The notes: a model not told the origin generated them from the sequence alone. Positions 24,368 to 35,712 are shown, counted from the first letter of the stretch. The stretch: DNA of 64,000 bases from Angiostrongylus vasorum (GCA_018806985.1 JADANN010000401.1:682001-746000); one strand, 5' to 3'. Program-made: numbers and translations.

Positions 24368-24532
24368 CTATTTAATAGGACATTTAAGAGATTTTGCGAG
24401 TAACTGTCGTCTTCATAAGTACGACGAATTGCCAATGACCACCAGAATATTATCGTACTCCCAAAATATATGTACAACCGACTATTGGCAAATGAGTATA
24501 ACTTCCTTCGTGGACTTCCGAGATTGAATGAG
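24368..24532 (-). CDS. Exon with hydrophobic segment, same unknown gene
   Basis: GTTTAG acceptor, 54 codons, AG/GTATGG donor (phase 2 in, 2 out). The peptide SFNLGSPRRKLYSFANSRLY is followed by IYFGSTIIFWWSLAIRR, a possible membrane segment, and then YEDDSYSQNLLNVLLN. It is the most upstream supported exon of the 22-24.5 kb gene. Confidence 0.45.
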
Positions 24533-24923
24533 CTAAACATTGCCATTAGCAATCGTTGAGCAAGTTTCTTTTAGAAGACTCGACTTCAGATAAGCAGAAA
24601 TTCTACCCACAACATCTGAATTCGTTTACATTCACACTGAAGCTAAACGACAAAGATGAACGCGCACAAAGCAAAAAAGAACTTAAAACTCTGAAGATCA
24701 GACGATCTACGAGGTCCAACAAGACTCTTGTCAGTGCAATTCTTGTGGATGAAAAATGCTGAACCCAGAAGATTATTTATTTATCTCGAAGAAAGAACAT
24801 GACCAATAAAATTACCACATTCGATAGAGATTAATGGTTGTTATGTCTCACGGAGAAGAAACATGATGTGTAGCACCGCTCAATTTTATAGATTAATGAA
24901 CAGAAACATGCCAGCATCTTGAT

Positions 24924-25080
24924 ACTTGATACTTGAACGGCCCGTCCTAACTGGTTGTGCGGGCCCCAGCATAATCACCACTTTTCGGCGATTTGCTGTT
25001 TAAGCTTCCTGCAATCCTTAGGTCAGCCTGGCCAGTCTGTCCTAGGCCTTCACCACCATAGGCAGTCGCCTGCAAGCACC
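24924..25080 (-). repeat. Repeat D (truncated, copy 2)
   Basis: Starts with the heptamer tail (TTGATACTTGATACTTGAAC on the plus strand) and the GGCCCGTCCTAACTGG block. It ends after the ACCATAGGCAGTCGCC part. Confidence 0.8.
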
Positions 25081-25869
25081 AGCAATTTTAATTTCTTTTT
25101 TTAATTCCCTGAGATTGACGAGCAATTAGCCTCCTATATGATCCTTGATCAGCTGGTTGATTATTTGTAAAAATCGCTACCGTTCTCGAAGAACCTTTGT
25201 AGCAACTCAGTAAACGTCGTTCTGGTCCTCAATGCCCAATACTCTGCTTGTGTGAAGAAGTGGGAACGCGTGGTCATGATGTCCGAATTACAAAGAAAGT
25301 CATGCTTAGCTAGCATTCAGGATATCAATGAGGACTGAAGGCGTAGCTGAATTCCCTACAAGAACACGATGACCTCTTTGTTTGACGGTTTCAAGGCAAA
25401 AAAACGAACTGAACAAGTGCATGAGACGTGAGTGTGGGCACCATCAAAGTTGAAAATGTGTGTTCGGAAGATTAATTCCAACTCAGCAGCAAAATTAGCA
25501 CGTAGTTGTCAACTCTTTCTTCTTCGTGATGACGTCAGACGCGATGCCACGACGTAATTATTAACTCTCGCCCACGTTTCGGAAGATTTCATATCCCTCT
25601 TCCTCCTCATTAAATGGTTTTATTGACCTAAATCACTCACTTTATTAACTTTACAACAGTGTTATGGGTTCTTTTCGAACATATAATGAAAACAATCGAA
25701 TGGATTTCGGCTATAGTAACTTTGCCAATGACTGACTGCTTCAAATGAAAGAGCTTCACGTCAACATTAAAGGGATAGCTCACTTCTGACGGAATACCTT
25801 TGATGCATTGATTTTCGTTAGTTTTCTTATTTAAACTGCAAACTTTTCTTGGAAACGTTAATCACGGTA
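25081..25869. other. No gene or repeat recognised
   Basis: AT-rich, only short frames. Confidence 0.4.
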
Positions 25870-25958
25870 ATAAGTTAAAAGGATAGAGCTGTCGGAGTCG
25901 ATCAATCCCTGAGGGACGCACCATATATTCGACTTCATTAAACATCGTTGGAGGTGAA
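25870..25958 (-). repeat. SINE family A, 3' fragment
   Basis: AAGGATAGAGCTGTCGGAGT through CTTCATTAAACATCGTTGG, cut off after GGAGGTG. The tRNA head and core are missing. Confidence 0.75.
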
Positions 25959-26029
25959 AACGTGAACTTGAGAACATCAGTTTCCCACGACAAGCAACGA
26001 CGACAGGAAATCAACATACTATGAAGAAA

Positions 26030-26276
26030 CTTTGATACTTGATACTTCAACGCCCCGTCCTCACTGGTTGTGCGGGCCCCAGCATAATCACAATTTTTCG
26101 GAGATTTGCTGGTTAAGCCATTGTGGTTCCCTGGAATCCCGAGGTCAGCCTGGCCAAAGTCTGCCCCAGGTCTTCACCACCAAGGCAGTCGCAGCCCTTG
26201 TGGATCAGAGCGAGATTTGTCACCTACGACTTTGATACCAGGACGGTGGTGGATCCTGGTATTGGTGAAGAAACTT
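26030..26276 (-). repeat. Repeat D (truncated, copy 3)
   Basis: Heptamer tail (GATACTTGATACTTC), then the D sequence up to GTGGATCCTGGTATTGG. It is 5' truncated on the minus strand, as retroposed copies usually are. Confidence 0.85.
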
Positions 26277-26961
26277 GATATCTTCAAGTAAATATTGATA
26301 AATAAAAGACATCGCATGCGAGAAGACTGCTTTATTCAGCAATTTCTCCATCATTACTAGTAAGAAGTGAATTCTGAATGTCCTTTTTCAAAAGTAGAAA
26401 TCTAGAGTGCCATCAGTTGAAACCACAAAACCACTCTCTTTCTGTTGTTGCACGTATTTTATAGATATCGATCGATTCGCTCATACTACTTCTTTAATGG
26501 GTGCTCTGAAGCGCATATAATATGTTTGTTTAAAAGTCAAAGAAACATAGAAAGTGCATTTATTACACAACATCACGCTGTATATTGTTGAATATTTCTA
26601 GCCAACAGAATAGCAATTCAAAGATTCCCATCGTCCACTTTTTTAATCGTAAATATCAAAGAAAAATGTGAAAAAGGAAAATCACTAGGCAGATGACTAA
26701 TCGAAAAAAAAACGAGTCGGAGAAAAAAAAAGGAAGAAAAAAAAGAGTCGAATGAATGGAAATCTCATTAGTTTGGGATATCAGGCACCATCACGTGGTC
26801 AAAAATTCCGATTACTTGAAGGTCACTGCATGCAAGTGGCAAAATCAGAGGGGGATTTCTCTCAGAATCTTTCTGAGCACTTCATACTTCTAAAGAAAGT
26901 GAAGAGCTAAAACATCAAACAGAGATGTAGAACTGATCTTCAGTACGATTTTTATAATTTT

Positions 26962-27214
26962 ATGAAAGAAGGAAAGAAAGAAAGAAGGGAAGAAAGAAAG
27001 AAGGAAAGAAAGAAAGAAGGGAAGAAAGAAAGAAGGAAAGAAAGAAAGAAGGAAAGAAAGAAAGAAAGAAGGAAAGAAAGAAAGAAAGAAAGAAGGAAAG
27101 AAAGAAGAGAAGAAAGAAAGAAAGAAGTAGAGAAAGAAAGAAAGAAGGAAAGAAAGAAAGAAAGGAAGGAAAGAAAGACAGAAGGAAAGAAAGAACGAAA
27201 GAAAGAAAGAAAAG
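26962..27214. repeat. Polypurine GAAA/GGAAGAAA tract
   Basis: About 250 bases of uninterrupted purine on the plus strand, (AAAG)n with AAGG and AGGG variants. Long frames in all phases over it are artefacts of the repeat. Confidence 0.95.
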
Positions 27215-27611
27215 CACAGATGATGAAGCGATAATACAAAATTTGTCGGTTGTTCGATGAAGTGATCGAACATCAAGAAGACTTCTCAATTATTTTCTAG
27301 GAAGTTTTTTTCTTCGTCGCGAATCAATTTCAACCATGGACCAGCCGGAGTTAGGCTTGAATAGAACTCTGTTAAGAGTTAGAGTTAAGAGAATCAAAAG
27401 TTAGCATTTTCACGAAAGTCCGTGTAAATAAAAAAGTAACGAAATATTCAAATATGGACTGTCAGCTTTTAGGATGTTCGAAAAATCTCTCTTGTTAACT
27501 TTGAAGTCTTTTTTCTTTCTTTAAGAATCCAAAGCAAAAGAAGCTGATGACAAGACTCATAATGACGCGATTGGCGAATTACTGTACTACCAGACAGTTA
27601 ACTGTAAGATG

Positions 27612-28085
27612 TAGTGATTTAGGAGTCCTACAATATCACTAAGTAGGTGGTCTCTCTTCTGATTAAGTAAACAGTAGTTTAAACAGGCCTTCATGAGATA
27701 GATTTAGCACAGAAAGGATGAAACGCGCCAACTACACTTACTAGAAAATCATCGACTTTCTTCCGCTGAGAAAACTAAACAAATTGATTACCTTGCTCGA
27801 GAAGAAACTTAAGGGACCATTTCAAAAATATAAAGGGACCAAAGGAATCAGGCTTCTAAGAGCCTAACAATATCGTTAATTAGGTGGTCCCTCTGATTAA
27901 GTAAACAGTAGCTTAAACAGGCTTTCGTAGGATAGATTTAGTACTAAAAAGGATGAAACGGGCCAACTACACTTACTAGAAAATCACCGACTTTCTGCCA
28001 TTAGACAACTAAGTCAATTGATTACCTCGCTTGAAAGAAACTTAAGGGACCATTTCAAAAATTTAAAGGCACCAAAAGATTCAAA
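27612..28085. repeat. Tandem duplication, 2 x ~234 bp
   Basis: The block from GATTAAGTAAACAGTAG to CTTAAGGGACCATTTC occurs at 27661 and again at 27895, about 90% identical by eye. Each unit is bounded by GGTGGTCYCTC on the left and AAGGGACCAT on the right, giving an 8 bp inverted end (TGGTCCCT). Confidence 0.85.
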
Positions 28086-28222
28086 CGACCGATCAATAAT
28101 GTTCGATCGTAATGATTCAATTTCATTTTGATCTACAGAAGTTGTAAATTTCAAGCCTCGTCATGCTCACGAACTTCTTTGGATTCTTCAAGACTTCGTA
28201 GATTTCATCAATTCGGAATTTT

Positions 28223-28488
28223 CTATTTGGGTTTACAGCATATTTCGATAGTGTAAAGAGGCTTTTCAGCTTCTAAATACATGGCGAAAGCGATGTTTAC
28301 ATGAATTCCGAAATAACAGAACAGTAAACAAATCGGCCCAGGAGAATAAATGAGCGCATGAATCGATGTAACGAACACTCGGTGCTTTAATAGAAATGAA
28401 ACTGTGGTAAGGTAGTACTTGAGCGAAACGATGAAAGTTCGAGTTCCCATTAGAAAAGGAGAGATTCTTGCAACTATGATGGAAGACA
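28223..28488 (-). CDS. Candidate last exon, membrane-protein-like
   Basis: TAGCTTCTTTTAG acceptor, 87 codons (phase 1) and TAG. The sequence is hydrophobic with basic turns: SPFLMGTRTFIVSLKYYL, SFLLKHRVFVTSIHAL, ICLLFCYFGIHVNIAFAMYL. Two to three possible membrane helices suggest a piece of a serpentine receptor or another multi-pass protein, but no family motif is certain. A PLE end lies just upstream at 28545. Confidence 0.4.
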
Positions 28489-28544
28489 CTAAAAGAAGCT
28501 ATAACAAATCACCGTTTCTCCAGATAAGCATACATGAGGTTTAT

Positions 28545-28625
28545 ACTTTGCTATTTATCCACAATAGCTAACGTTTCGGCGGATTTAGCCCTACTCGCAG
28601 CCTGTAAGGTTGAGCTAAATGCAAC
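28545..28625 (-). repeat. PLE terminal fragment
   Basis: On the minus strand AAATCCGCCGAAACGTTAGC is the hammerhead-like GAAACGTT-AGC end. The first box is degraded to CTGCGAG. Confidence 0.55.
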
Positions 28626-28849
28626 CTAGTCAGCCAAACAACTCGACAACATAGTAGTGCCCTCTACTCCTCTTCATTTGTATAGTAAACAAGGGATCGT
28701 CACGGGACTCGCGCACATTGATTTGCGCACCAATATGTCTTGGGATTCTCGTAATAAGCAACAGTCCCGGTATTCTGTCGGTTTTCCGGTGACCGTCATC
28801 CTATCGGTTCAAAAGTTAAGAAAAGGTGAGGTAGAACTCAAGTAGACGA

Positions 28850-29885
28850 AGAAACTCGTCGCAAACGTTGTTTGTTTTTTTGTACGTGTTCATAAATAGA
28901 GAATAGTTTCTCGCTAACTGTCCCTGGAATGCTATTTATGGTTGGAAAGCTGTCGCTTCAATCCAGAAAGGGATCTCAGAAGAAGCTCATACGTGAAAGG
29001 CGATAGCCGATAAGAAATGAACCGTCGAATCAATGAAAATCGCCCAGTGTGCCCCACAAATGTGCATTTACACCAATGCATATTGTCAGGAATGCCAGAT
29101 ATAAAGTGTTGATTACATTTATTGGCAAAAGATGGTTATTCACCTAGGAAATAGTTGCACTGATCTATGATCTGCAATGAATGTACGAAAATTAACAAAA
29201 GAATCAACAATGGTTCTTCTTTCTGGTTCTAGAATGTGCACAGTCAAGCGGAAAGGAATGAATGTGCTATGAGAATTCACCACTTTTAAGGAACCGCTTT
29301 CTCAGCTGATTCACCGAAATTCTAAAACACTTCAAGCTGTTCGCTTTGTGAAAAGCTGAGGAGAATAATCGAAAGAATCGGAAGGAAGCTTCACGGTTTA
29401 GTGACCGAAGATGAAGTGAGCGCTTGAAGTCCATCGGTGTCAACACTGTGGCTCATGTGAGTGCCGACAATGATGAGGAGGTGAGGGCTAATGATGAGGT
29501 CGATGGATGATGAGCTTAGCGCTGGCGACGAAGCAGCTGCGAATGAGTCTTTGACAAAGGCGCCGAAGAATACGGAAAAAAAAGCTGATGCATTCCGACG
29601 ACAACGCGATGACTAAAGGGGACTTCGAGAAAGTTTTCACTCGGATGGAATACTGTAATCAAAAGAAGCACTCAGGAACCAATGAACCGATGCTAATAAG
29701 ATGGAGGTGTGAGAAGCTTCAAAACGAACTAAAACCTATCGCTTGCTGAGATGTACGGTTATTCTACAACAGTACAAGCGGAAACATCGAGAAGAAAGGA
29801 AAAAAACTAAAGAATGACTACTTCACCGTAAGTCTGGACCATAAGCTCTTCGTTCTTCGGGAAGAATCCGTTGAGAGAAAACGTT
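28850..29885. other. No gene or repeat recognised
   Basis: Includes GATGA-rich sequence near 29400-29530. No supported exon. Confidence 0.4.
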
Positions 29886-29889
29886 TTAA

Positions 29890-32800
29890 ATTCTAATCTA
29901 CATCAAGATTCCCTCCACGGATCTCCCTTATATGAGGGATCTCGATCCGGCTTGTCGCGAGGCTACATGGCGCGTCCCCAGGTGGCGGATAGAGGGTTAA
30001 TCGCGGACGAAAAGTGACCTTTGCTTCCCTGAGACGCAGGTGGATACAGGGGATGGACTCCCTACTTCTGCTGCGCCGATTTGGCACATCCTTTCTGTAT
30101 TTGCTAGCCGTATTCATGTATGCATGTGTGGGTGCGTTCTCGCTTATGCGGATTGTATTCTACGAGTCAATTCGGCCAAAAGTCTGCAATCAAGTGACAG
30201 GGAAGTATATGGGAGGCGGTTAGAGTCGCCTCCAACAAACAAGCTCCATGTCCACTCTGGGAGAGCCTGGCAAGCTACCCGTGAGTATACCCAGCCTCCA
30301 CGTTCAGAGCCCAGCAGGCTGTAGTGGGTATCAAAATGCTAAACACAGTAAAAAAAACGGGCCTCATTCCCCTGACCTCGAAACGAGTACGGAGAGGCTG
30401 CTAAAATCTCATGGGCCAATGGACGCTGCCTGAATCACGAAGAACTATGGTGACGATCTGTGTCTACAATGCAAGTACGCTTGCATCCGAGTCCTCGATA
30501 GAAGAGTTGCTCATGCAAGCAAGAAAGATAAGGTACGACGTCATCGGCCTGGCCGAGACCAGACGACGCCACCCATTCAACGCCGTCTATGACACCGTAG
30601 AAAAACTTTTCCTCGGAACATGCTACAGCAGAGGAGTCGGCGGCGTCGGCGTTTTCGTCAACACGAGTTTGTCCATGAACATTGATTCATTCGAACAAGT
30701 AACAACCCGAATCGGACGTTTACGATTAAAAAGGTGTGGATCAATTTCAGCTTTGACAATCTTCGTCATTTACGCGCCGACATCAAACTATGACGAAGAA
30801 GAAGTCGAAGCGTTTTATATGGACTTGGAGAAGTTCTACAAAGAAGACCATACATTATTCAAGGTCAATCAATTTCAATATCAATTTCAGCTTTGACAAT
30901 CTTCGTCATTTACGCGCCGACATCAAACTATGACGAAGAAGAAGTCGAAGCGTTCTATATGGGCTTGGAGAAGTTCTACAGAGAAGACCATACATTCTTC
31001 AAGGTCACCATTGGAGATTTTAAGCCAAGACTGGACCAAGAAGAACGTCTGAAGAACGTTACATTGGGACCCATGGATTAGAATGGAACGAACAAGGTGA
31101 GCGGCTATCTGAGTTTATCATGACGACCAAGACCATCCATGGTAACTTGGAATTCCAGAAGTCCCACCCTCAACGCTGGATGTGGGAGTTTCCCAATGCA
31201 GAGTACCATAAGGAAATAGACCACATCATAGTAAATAGAAAGTTTTGCCCAACCATTGTCGCTGTTGTCCCAAAATTCTACACGGCATCGGACCGCCGTC
31301 TCCTTCGTACAAGATTCTACTTCTCGCGGAAAGGAGAAAAAGCCGTCAAATTCAAAAACCGATGTCCTAGAACCACCACAAGCTGGGACTTATTGAATTC
31401 ATTAGTCGGCTGTTGGGAAGATGTCGTTATCGTTTACACCGACGAAGAATACGATCGGCTCATTCAACACGTTAGTGTCATGAAAGCTGAGAGTTCGGAA
31501 GTCACCAAGAGATGTCTGCCTGCAGAAACACTCGAGCTGATACGCCAGCGTGGAATCGAACCGAACTTGCAAAATAATGCAGACAGAAGATAAAAGAAGA
31601 TCTTAAGGAGAGAAGAGCAGCAGCAATGGTCGAAGCCGCAGAGGCTGGGAAAAGCATTCGCAAAGCCCACCGAAGCTTCGCCAATTACAAGACCAAGATG
31701 ATTGCACTCCAACGCCCAGGAGGAACAGTTAAAGGGTCCAGAAAGGCAATGGAGAAAATCATTCACGAATACTACTCAGATCTCTTCGATTGCCACGTCA
31801 ACCTTCCATCATATGAAATAAAGGAGGATGGATGTGTTGTACCACCGGTTCTCCCTTCCGAAATTCGACATGCCATTTTGTCGGTGAAAAATCGAACAGC
31901 ATCACGTCCGGGCAGGGTAAAACCAGAACACCTGAAGAACCTTCCGCCGGTCCTCGAAGACACACTGGCTCGGCTCTTCACACGTTACCTGTCTGATTGC
32001 AATGTCGTTACTCAGTGGCAGACCAGCAAGACCGTGTTATTGTTCAAGAAGGGTGACCTAACGATATCGGCAACTGTCGCCCAATCTGCTCGTTGTCTGT
32101 CGTCTACGAACTTTTCACTCAACTCATCCTGAACAGGGACTGACGGAACACTGGACGAAAGACAGCCATGTGAGCAAGCAGGGTTTCGAAAAGGATTTAA
32201 TACGATGGACCGCATCCACACGATAACAAGGCTCATTGAAATATCGCGAGAGCACAAAAGACCGCTCTGTCTCACTTTCATCGATTTAAAGAAGGACTTA
32301 GACTCAACTGAGATAGCAGTCATGGAAGCCCTTGATAGTCAAGAAGTCCTTACTCAATACATAAGGATTCTTCGTGACCTGTACAAAAAATTTCACAACC
32401 ATGGTGTCACCGTTCTACAACGATATTATCATTGACGTCAAAAGAGGAGTTAGGCAAGGCGATACCATATCGCCAAAATTATTTACCGCCACCCTCCAGA
32501 GCGTCATGCGAACATTGGAATGGGATGACATGGGAGTGAAAATCGATGGTCTGCAGTTACACCGTCTTCGCTTTGCTGATGACATCGTCCTTATAACACC
32601 AAACATTAGCCAAGCGGAACGTATGCTTGCCGACTTTGATAAAGCCTGTGGAAAGACTGGTCTTCGACTAAATGTCACAAAAACGATGTTCACGAGGAAC
32701 GGGTTGGTTCCGTATTCCCCTTTACGCTCAACGAAACGAATATCTCCGAATGCTCCAGTTATGTCTATCTAGGTCGGGAAATAAATATGATGAACGACTT

Positions 32801-32990
32801 AGCTCCAGAGCTGAGCAGAAGGAAACGAGCGGCTTGGGGAACTTTCAAGAGCATCGTGGATGTAGTGAAGAGAACAAGGAACACTTGACTCCGTGCACAC
32901 CTTTTTCGACCTAACGGTACTTTCCGCCCTAACGTATGCGTCAGAAACCTAGTCGCTGTGTAAGCAGGATGAAAGCGTTTCACACAAGTA
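29890..32990 (+). mobile_element. RTE-clade LINE, decayed, near full length
   Basis: A GC-richer 5' part (29890-30410) is followed by an apurinic-like endonuclease (30411-31340): [43 protein letters not shown] and EIDHIIVNRKF carry the expected N, E, D and H positions. The reverse transcriptase follows: SKTVLLFKKGD, GFRKGFNTMDRI, LCLTFIDLKKDLDS (the family's first catalytic block, degraded), RGVRQGDTISPKLF and LRFADDIVLI. It ends near WGTFKSIVDVVKR and RPNVCVRN. At least five frameshifts or stops (about 30896, 31081, 31593, 32070, 32400) and a 140 bp internal duplication show it is dead. The 3' end past 33.0 kb is missing. Confidence 0.9.
30741..31020 (+). repeat. 140 bp tandem duplication inside the LINE endonuclease
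   Basis: TCAATTTCAGCTTTGACAAT occurs at 30741 and 30881, and the following ~120 bases are almost identical (VIYAPTSNYDEEEVEAFYM twice). The duplication shifts the frame. Confidence 0.9.
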
Positions 32991-33301
32991 AGGGATTGGT
33001 TGGTCAGATAAATGGAAAGCGAGCGAAGAATGTTTTTTTCCGATGAAAAAAAAGTGCAAAAAAACGTATGAATGGCTTCTGATAAACAAAACTCGATCGT
33101 TCTTTTATCCTCTAACGCCATCGAGCATTCCTCTGGGACGTACAAGCTTGTATTGTGCTCACTTATATCAAGGGACGTCTTACGAACTGTTGAAAATATT
33201 TCCAACATAATTCCTGGATTGGTAATTGGTTTACAATGCACTCTACCAAAGAGCTACGCAGAAAATCACACTCGTGAAAGAATAATGTAAAGAACGCTTG
33301 C

Positions 33302-33390
33302 AGAGTTGTGTGGGATAACACCTCAATCCCCTATTTCCGATTGAGGTTGCTTAGGGGATCTCGCACGGTATTCCACAACTGGAGTTTATC
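33302..33390. repeat. Imperfect foldback
   Basis: AGTTGTG at the left pairs with CACAACT at the right, and CCTCAATC pairs with GATTGAGG inside, with TCCCCTA/TAGGGGA as an alternative. A separate 11 bp hairpin, TGTGGTTCGAA/TTCGAACCACA, is at 33484-33514. Confidence 0.5.
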
Positions 33391-33679
33391 ACCTGCGATG
33401 TTTTCCAAGTCTGATATAATCGCAAGGAAATCGATCCAAAAGCAAACAAATCCTAGGAATCACAGTTAGAAGCAACCTAGTGGTGTGGTTCGAAATCTCA
33501 CTTCGAACCACATGGAGCAGGGAAGTGTTTGTTGTGGTGATTAGAAATAGCACTAACCAAGCTATGTTGACACTACACGAAAGGGTAATCTGATCCCACC
33601 AGCAAATTTTCATTAGTATGAAACTTGCGCTGAGAGCAAAGTTGTATTTCGTGAGAACGGATATTTCACTATTCAAATA

Positions 33680-33935
33680 GCTAACACTCTCTTGGCATTG
33701 ATCAATCTCTAAGTGATGCGCCATGCAATCGTCTTCATTAAGTATGGTCAAAGGTGATTGAATGCATATTTGGCCGCCTACCGTATTGTATCCCGTGCTG
33801 GCATCCTCTTGGGCAAGTCTGGCACAAACTCCGTAGAGACAGAAGGGTTGACAAGGCGGCGAAGGGGAATGGAACCATCGACTGCGTCTGTATTGCAGTG
33901 CACGTCTAACTACTGCGCTATGGAGCTCCGGTACC
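33680..33935 (-). repeat. SINE family A
   Basis: CTCTTGGCATTGATCAATC, GAATGCATATTTGGCC and a head ending CTACTGCGCTATGGAG. Internal part shortened. Confidence 0.75.
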
Positions 33936-34156
33936 TATGTTCAAATAAACAGTAAAAATTAGCATTAGTGTAATATGTCGCATTCATCTGTGTCATCCGT
34001 TCACCTATAATCCAGTTACTCAAGTAACTCGTGCGAACACCAGCAAACCTCATTCTTCACCGTCGCCTAATTGAGCTCCTTAGTGGGCCCCCCATACTCA
34101 GGAGACACGAAAAATGTCACCAGATTTTGTGAGGTTGCCTTCAATCTTTAGTGCTT

Positions 34157-34360
34157 TCAAGAAGATGGCAGCATCGAGGTTTTGTGTTGAAAATTAAAGT
34201 ACGTAGTTTTTTGAAGACGATGAGTTATTTCCAGCTGTCCGATGGTTGAATTGGTATCTTCGGCTGGATAATGCAGGTGGCAGCACTTTTTTTGTTGAGG
34301 AATGACGAAATGAGTCATATGGCATTTTCGAACTTTGATAATTCTACGAGATATGATCAC
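34157..34360 (-). CDS. Weak candidate exon
   Basis: A minus-strand frame reading HFVIPQQKKCCHLHYPAEDT and STIGQLEITHRLQK. Composition is protein-like but splice sites are not clear. It could be the 3' end of the 35-36.3 kb gene. Confidence 0.25.
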   Translation of the reverse strand: MIISRRIIKVRKCHMTHFVIPQQKKCCHLHYPAEDTNSTIGQLEITHRLQKTTYFNFQHKTSMLPSS

Positions 34361-34519
34361 ATAGATTAGTTCAAGGAAGTTACTTCATTGAACGAATACA
34401 TTATTTAAGGACAGCTTTGCGGCATCAAATGAAGTGATTGTTAGATTTGCACTTATGCAAGAACGGGCATACCTGCCTGAATAACTGAGAGAAATAGAAC
34501 TATGTTAATAGTTACTTTC

Positions 34520-34715
34520 TTGGATTCTTCAGCCACACGATGTTGATAAAGAAATTTATTCGGCGAACGTTTTGAGGTCTTCGTCTCCATCAGAGCTTCG
34601 AATAAGAAAAACGACTGTGGGCCTTCAACTCGGATCATCGGCTCTGATGAGGACGAAGACGTAGAAACGTTCGCTGAATAAATTTCCTTGTCGAACTCGT
34701 GTTAGCTTAACAATT
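34520..34715. repeat. Head-to-head pair of PLE ends with hammerhead cores
   Basis: Minus-strand copy at 34555-34602 and plus-strand copy at 34636-34682. Each reads GCTCTGATG..GACGAAGAC...AAACGTTCGC.GAATAAA. The plus copy keeps CTGATGA (34644-34650) and GAAAC (34664-34668), a 3 bp ACG/CGT stem II with AAGA loop, and GTT before a stem I partner. The minus copy has CTGATGG and AAAAC. Confidence 0.7.
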
Positions 34716-35127
34716 CAAAAGTGCATTAATTATTACAAACGACCTAAGACGATGGTCGGTTTTGAAAGTCAAATTAATAGACTAAGTGGATAGGATAAGA
34801 GGGTAGAGGATACTAAAAGAGAGAAGTCGACAAGCAGTTAAAAACTCTGATACGGAACGAACTGCTTTTTTTAATCTTCACAGGTACAGACACACATCAA
34901 TAGCCTGATTATTAGCGTATATGAACTGATACCCATTGGTTTCAGTTTATGCGCTGAGCATTTTGAGCAATATGCATTGAATTCGATGCATATGGCAAGC
35001 GGCGAAAAATTGCCCAGCGATGCTATTTTGAAGAGAATGTCAAGAATATGGTAATGAATGAATGTTTTTCAGTTATTAATACAACTGGTTTAGAAGGAGA
35101 TAGCTCCAGTTTCTGTTGAACAAGAAC

Positions 35128-35225
35128 TGCTAGAAAATGGCATTTGTGTCGACCTTTTTGGACGCGTTTTCGTACTTTTCGAATGCTACTTCTCAGGCAG
35201 ATTTCGCTATCCTTTGGTTCGATCC
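35128..35225 (-). CDS. Candidate exon, basic region
   Basis: TTTTTGTGCAG acceptor, 32 codons (phase 1 in, 0 out), donor GTTCTT (weak). IEPKDSEICLRSSIRKVRKR then VQKGRHKCHFLA is rich in Lys/Arg, as in nuclear proteins. Not recognised. Confidence 0.35.
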
Positions 35226-35549
35226 CTGCACAAAAATGCCTACTACAATCTTTGTTGCTGAGTTGATTGTGCTTCATCTCAGCTCGTTATCAGTGATAGG
35301 ACAACCTTTGTTGACACCTTACAGTAAATAATCCAGTAGAACATTAGGCAATGAAGACTCTTAGCATCAGCATTCATGATAAGAATGATTAAGCCCTCCA
35401 TTTGTTGGCCTTTTTCTACACTTTTGATATATGCCACCATGTAGGTGATATTACTCCCGTAATATCATCTGCTCAAGGACTGGAATCTTCTTATTTTTAT
35501 TAATCGCATCTCAGACTTTAGGAAGAAGGAGGATCCGGTGTGATTTTAC

Positions 35550-35622
35550 CTCGGTGGAGATTTCTTGGCGCTGTGATGGTTGCAAAATGGAAGAAATTCG
35601 GTCAGATCTTTGTCGTTATCAG
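35550..35622 (-). CDS. Candidate exon
   Basis: GGAG acceptor (weak), donor AG/GTAAAA. DNDKDLTEFLPFCNHHSAKK then SPPR. Probably part of the same minus-strand gene as the 35.1, 35.7 and 36.1 kb pieces; exact phases do not all agree. Confidence 0.38.
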
Positions 35623-35712
35623 CTCCATATTATGACTAGGGATGATTGGAATACCATCATGTTTCTGCAAATTTGTCAGTACACAATATTCTTACTGACG
35701 GTGACAAATTTT

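Noticed and set aside
24180..24527. 115-codon plus-strand frame
   Set aside because: Its second half is antisense to a minus-strand exon (24368-24532) that has good splice sites; the plus frame has none.
26890..27289. Four long overlapping open frames (90-128 codons) on both strands
   Set aside because: They are translations of the GAAA purine tract (Phe/Ser/Leu or Lys/Glu repeats), not genes.
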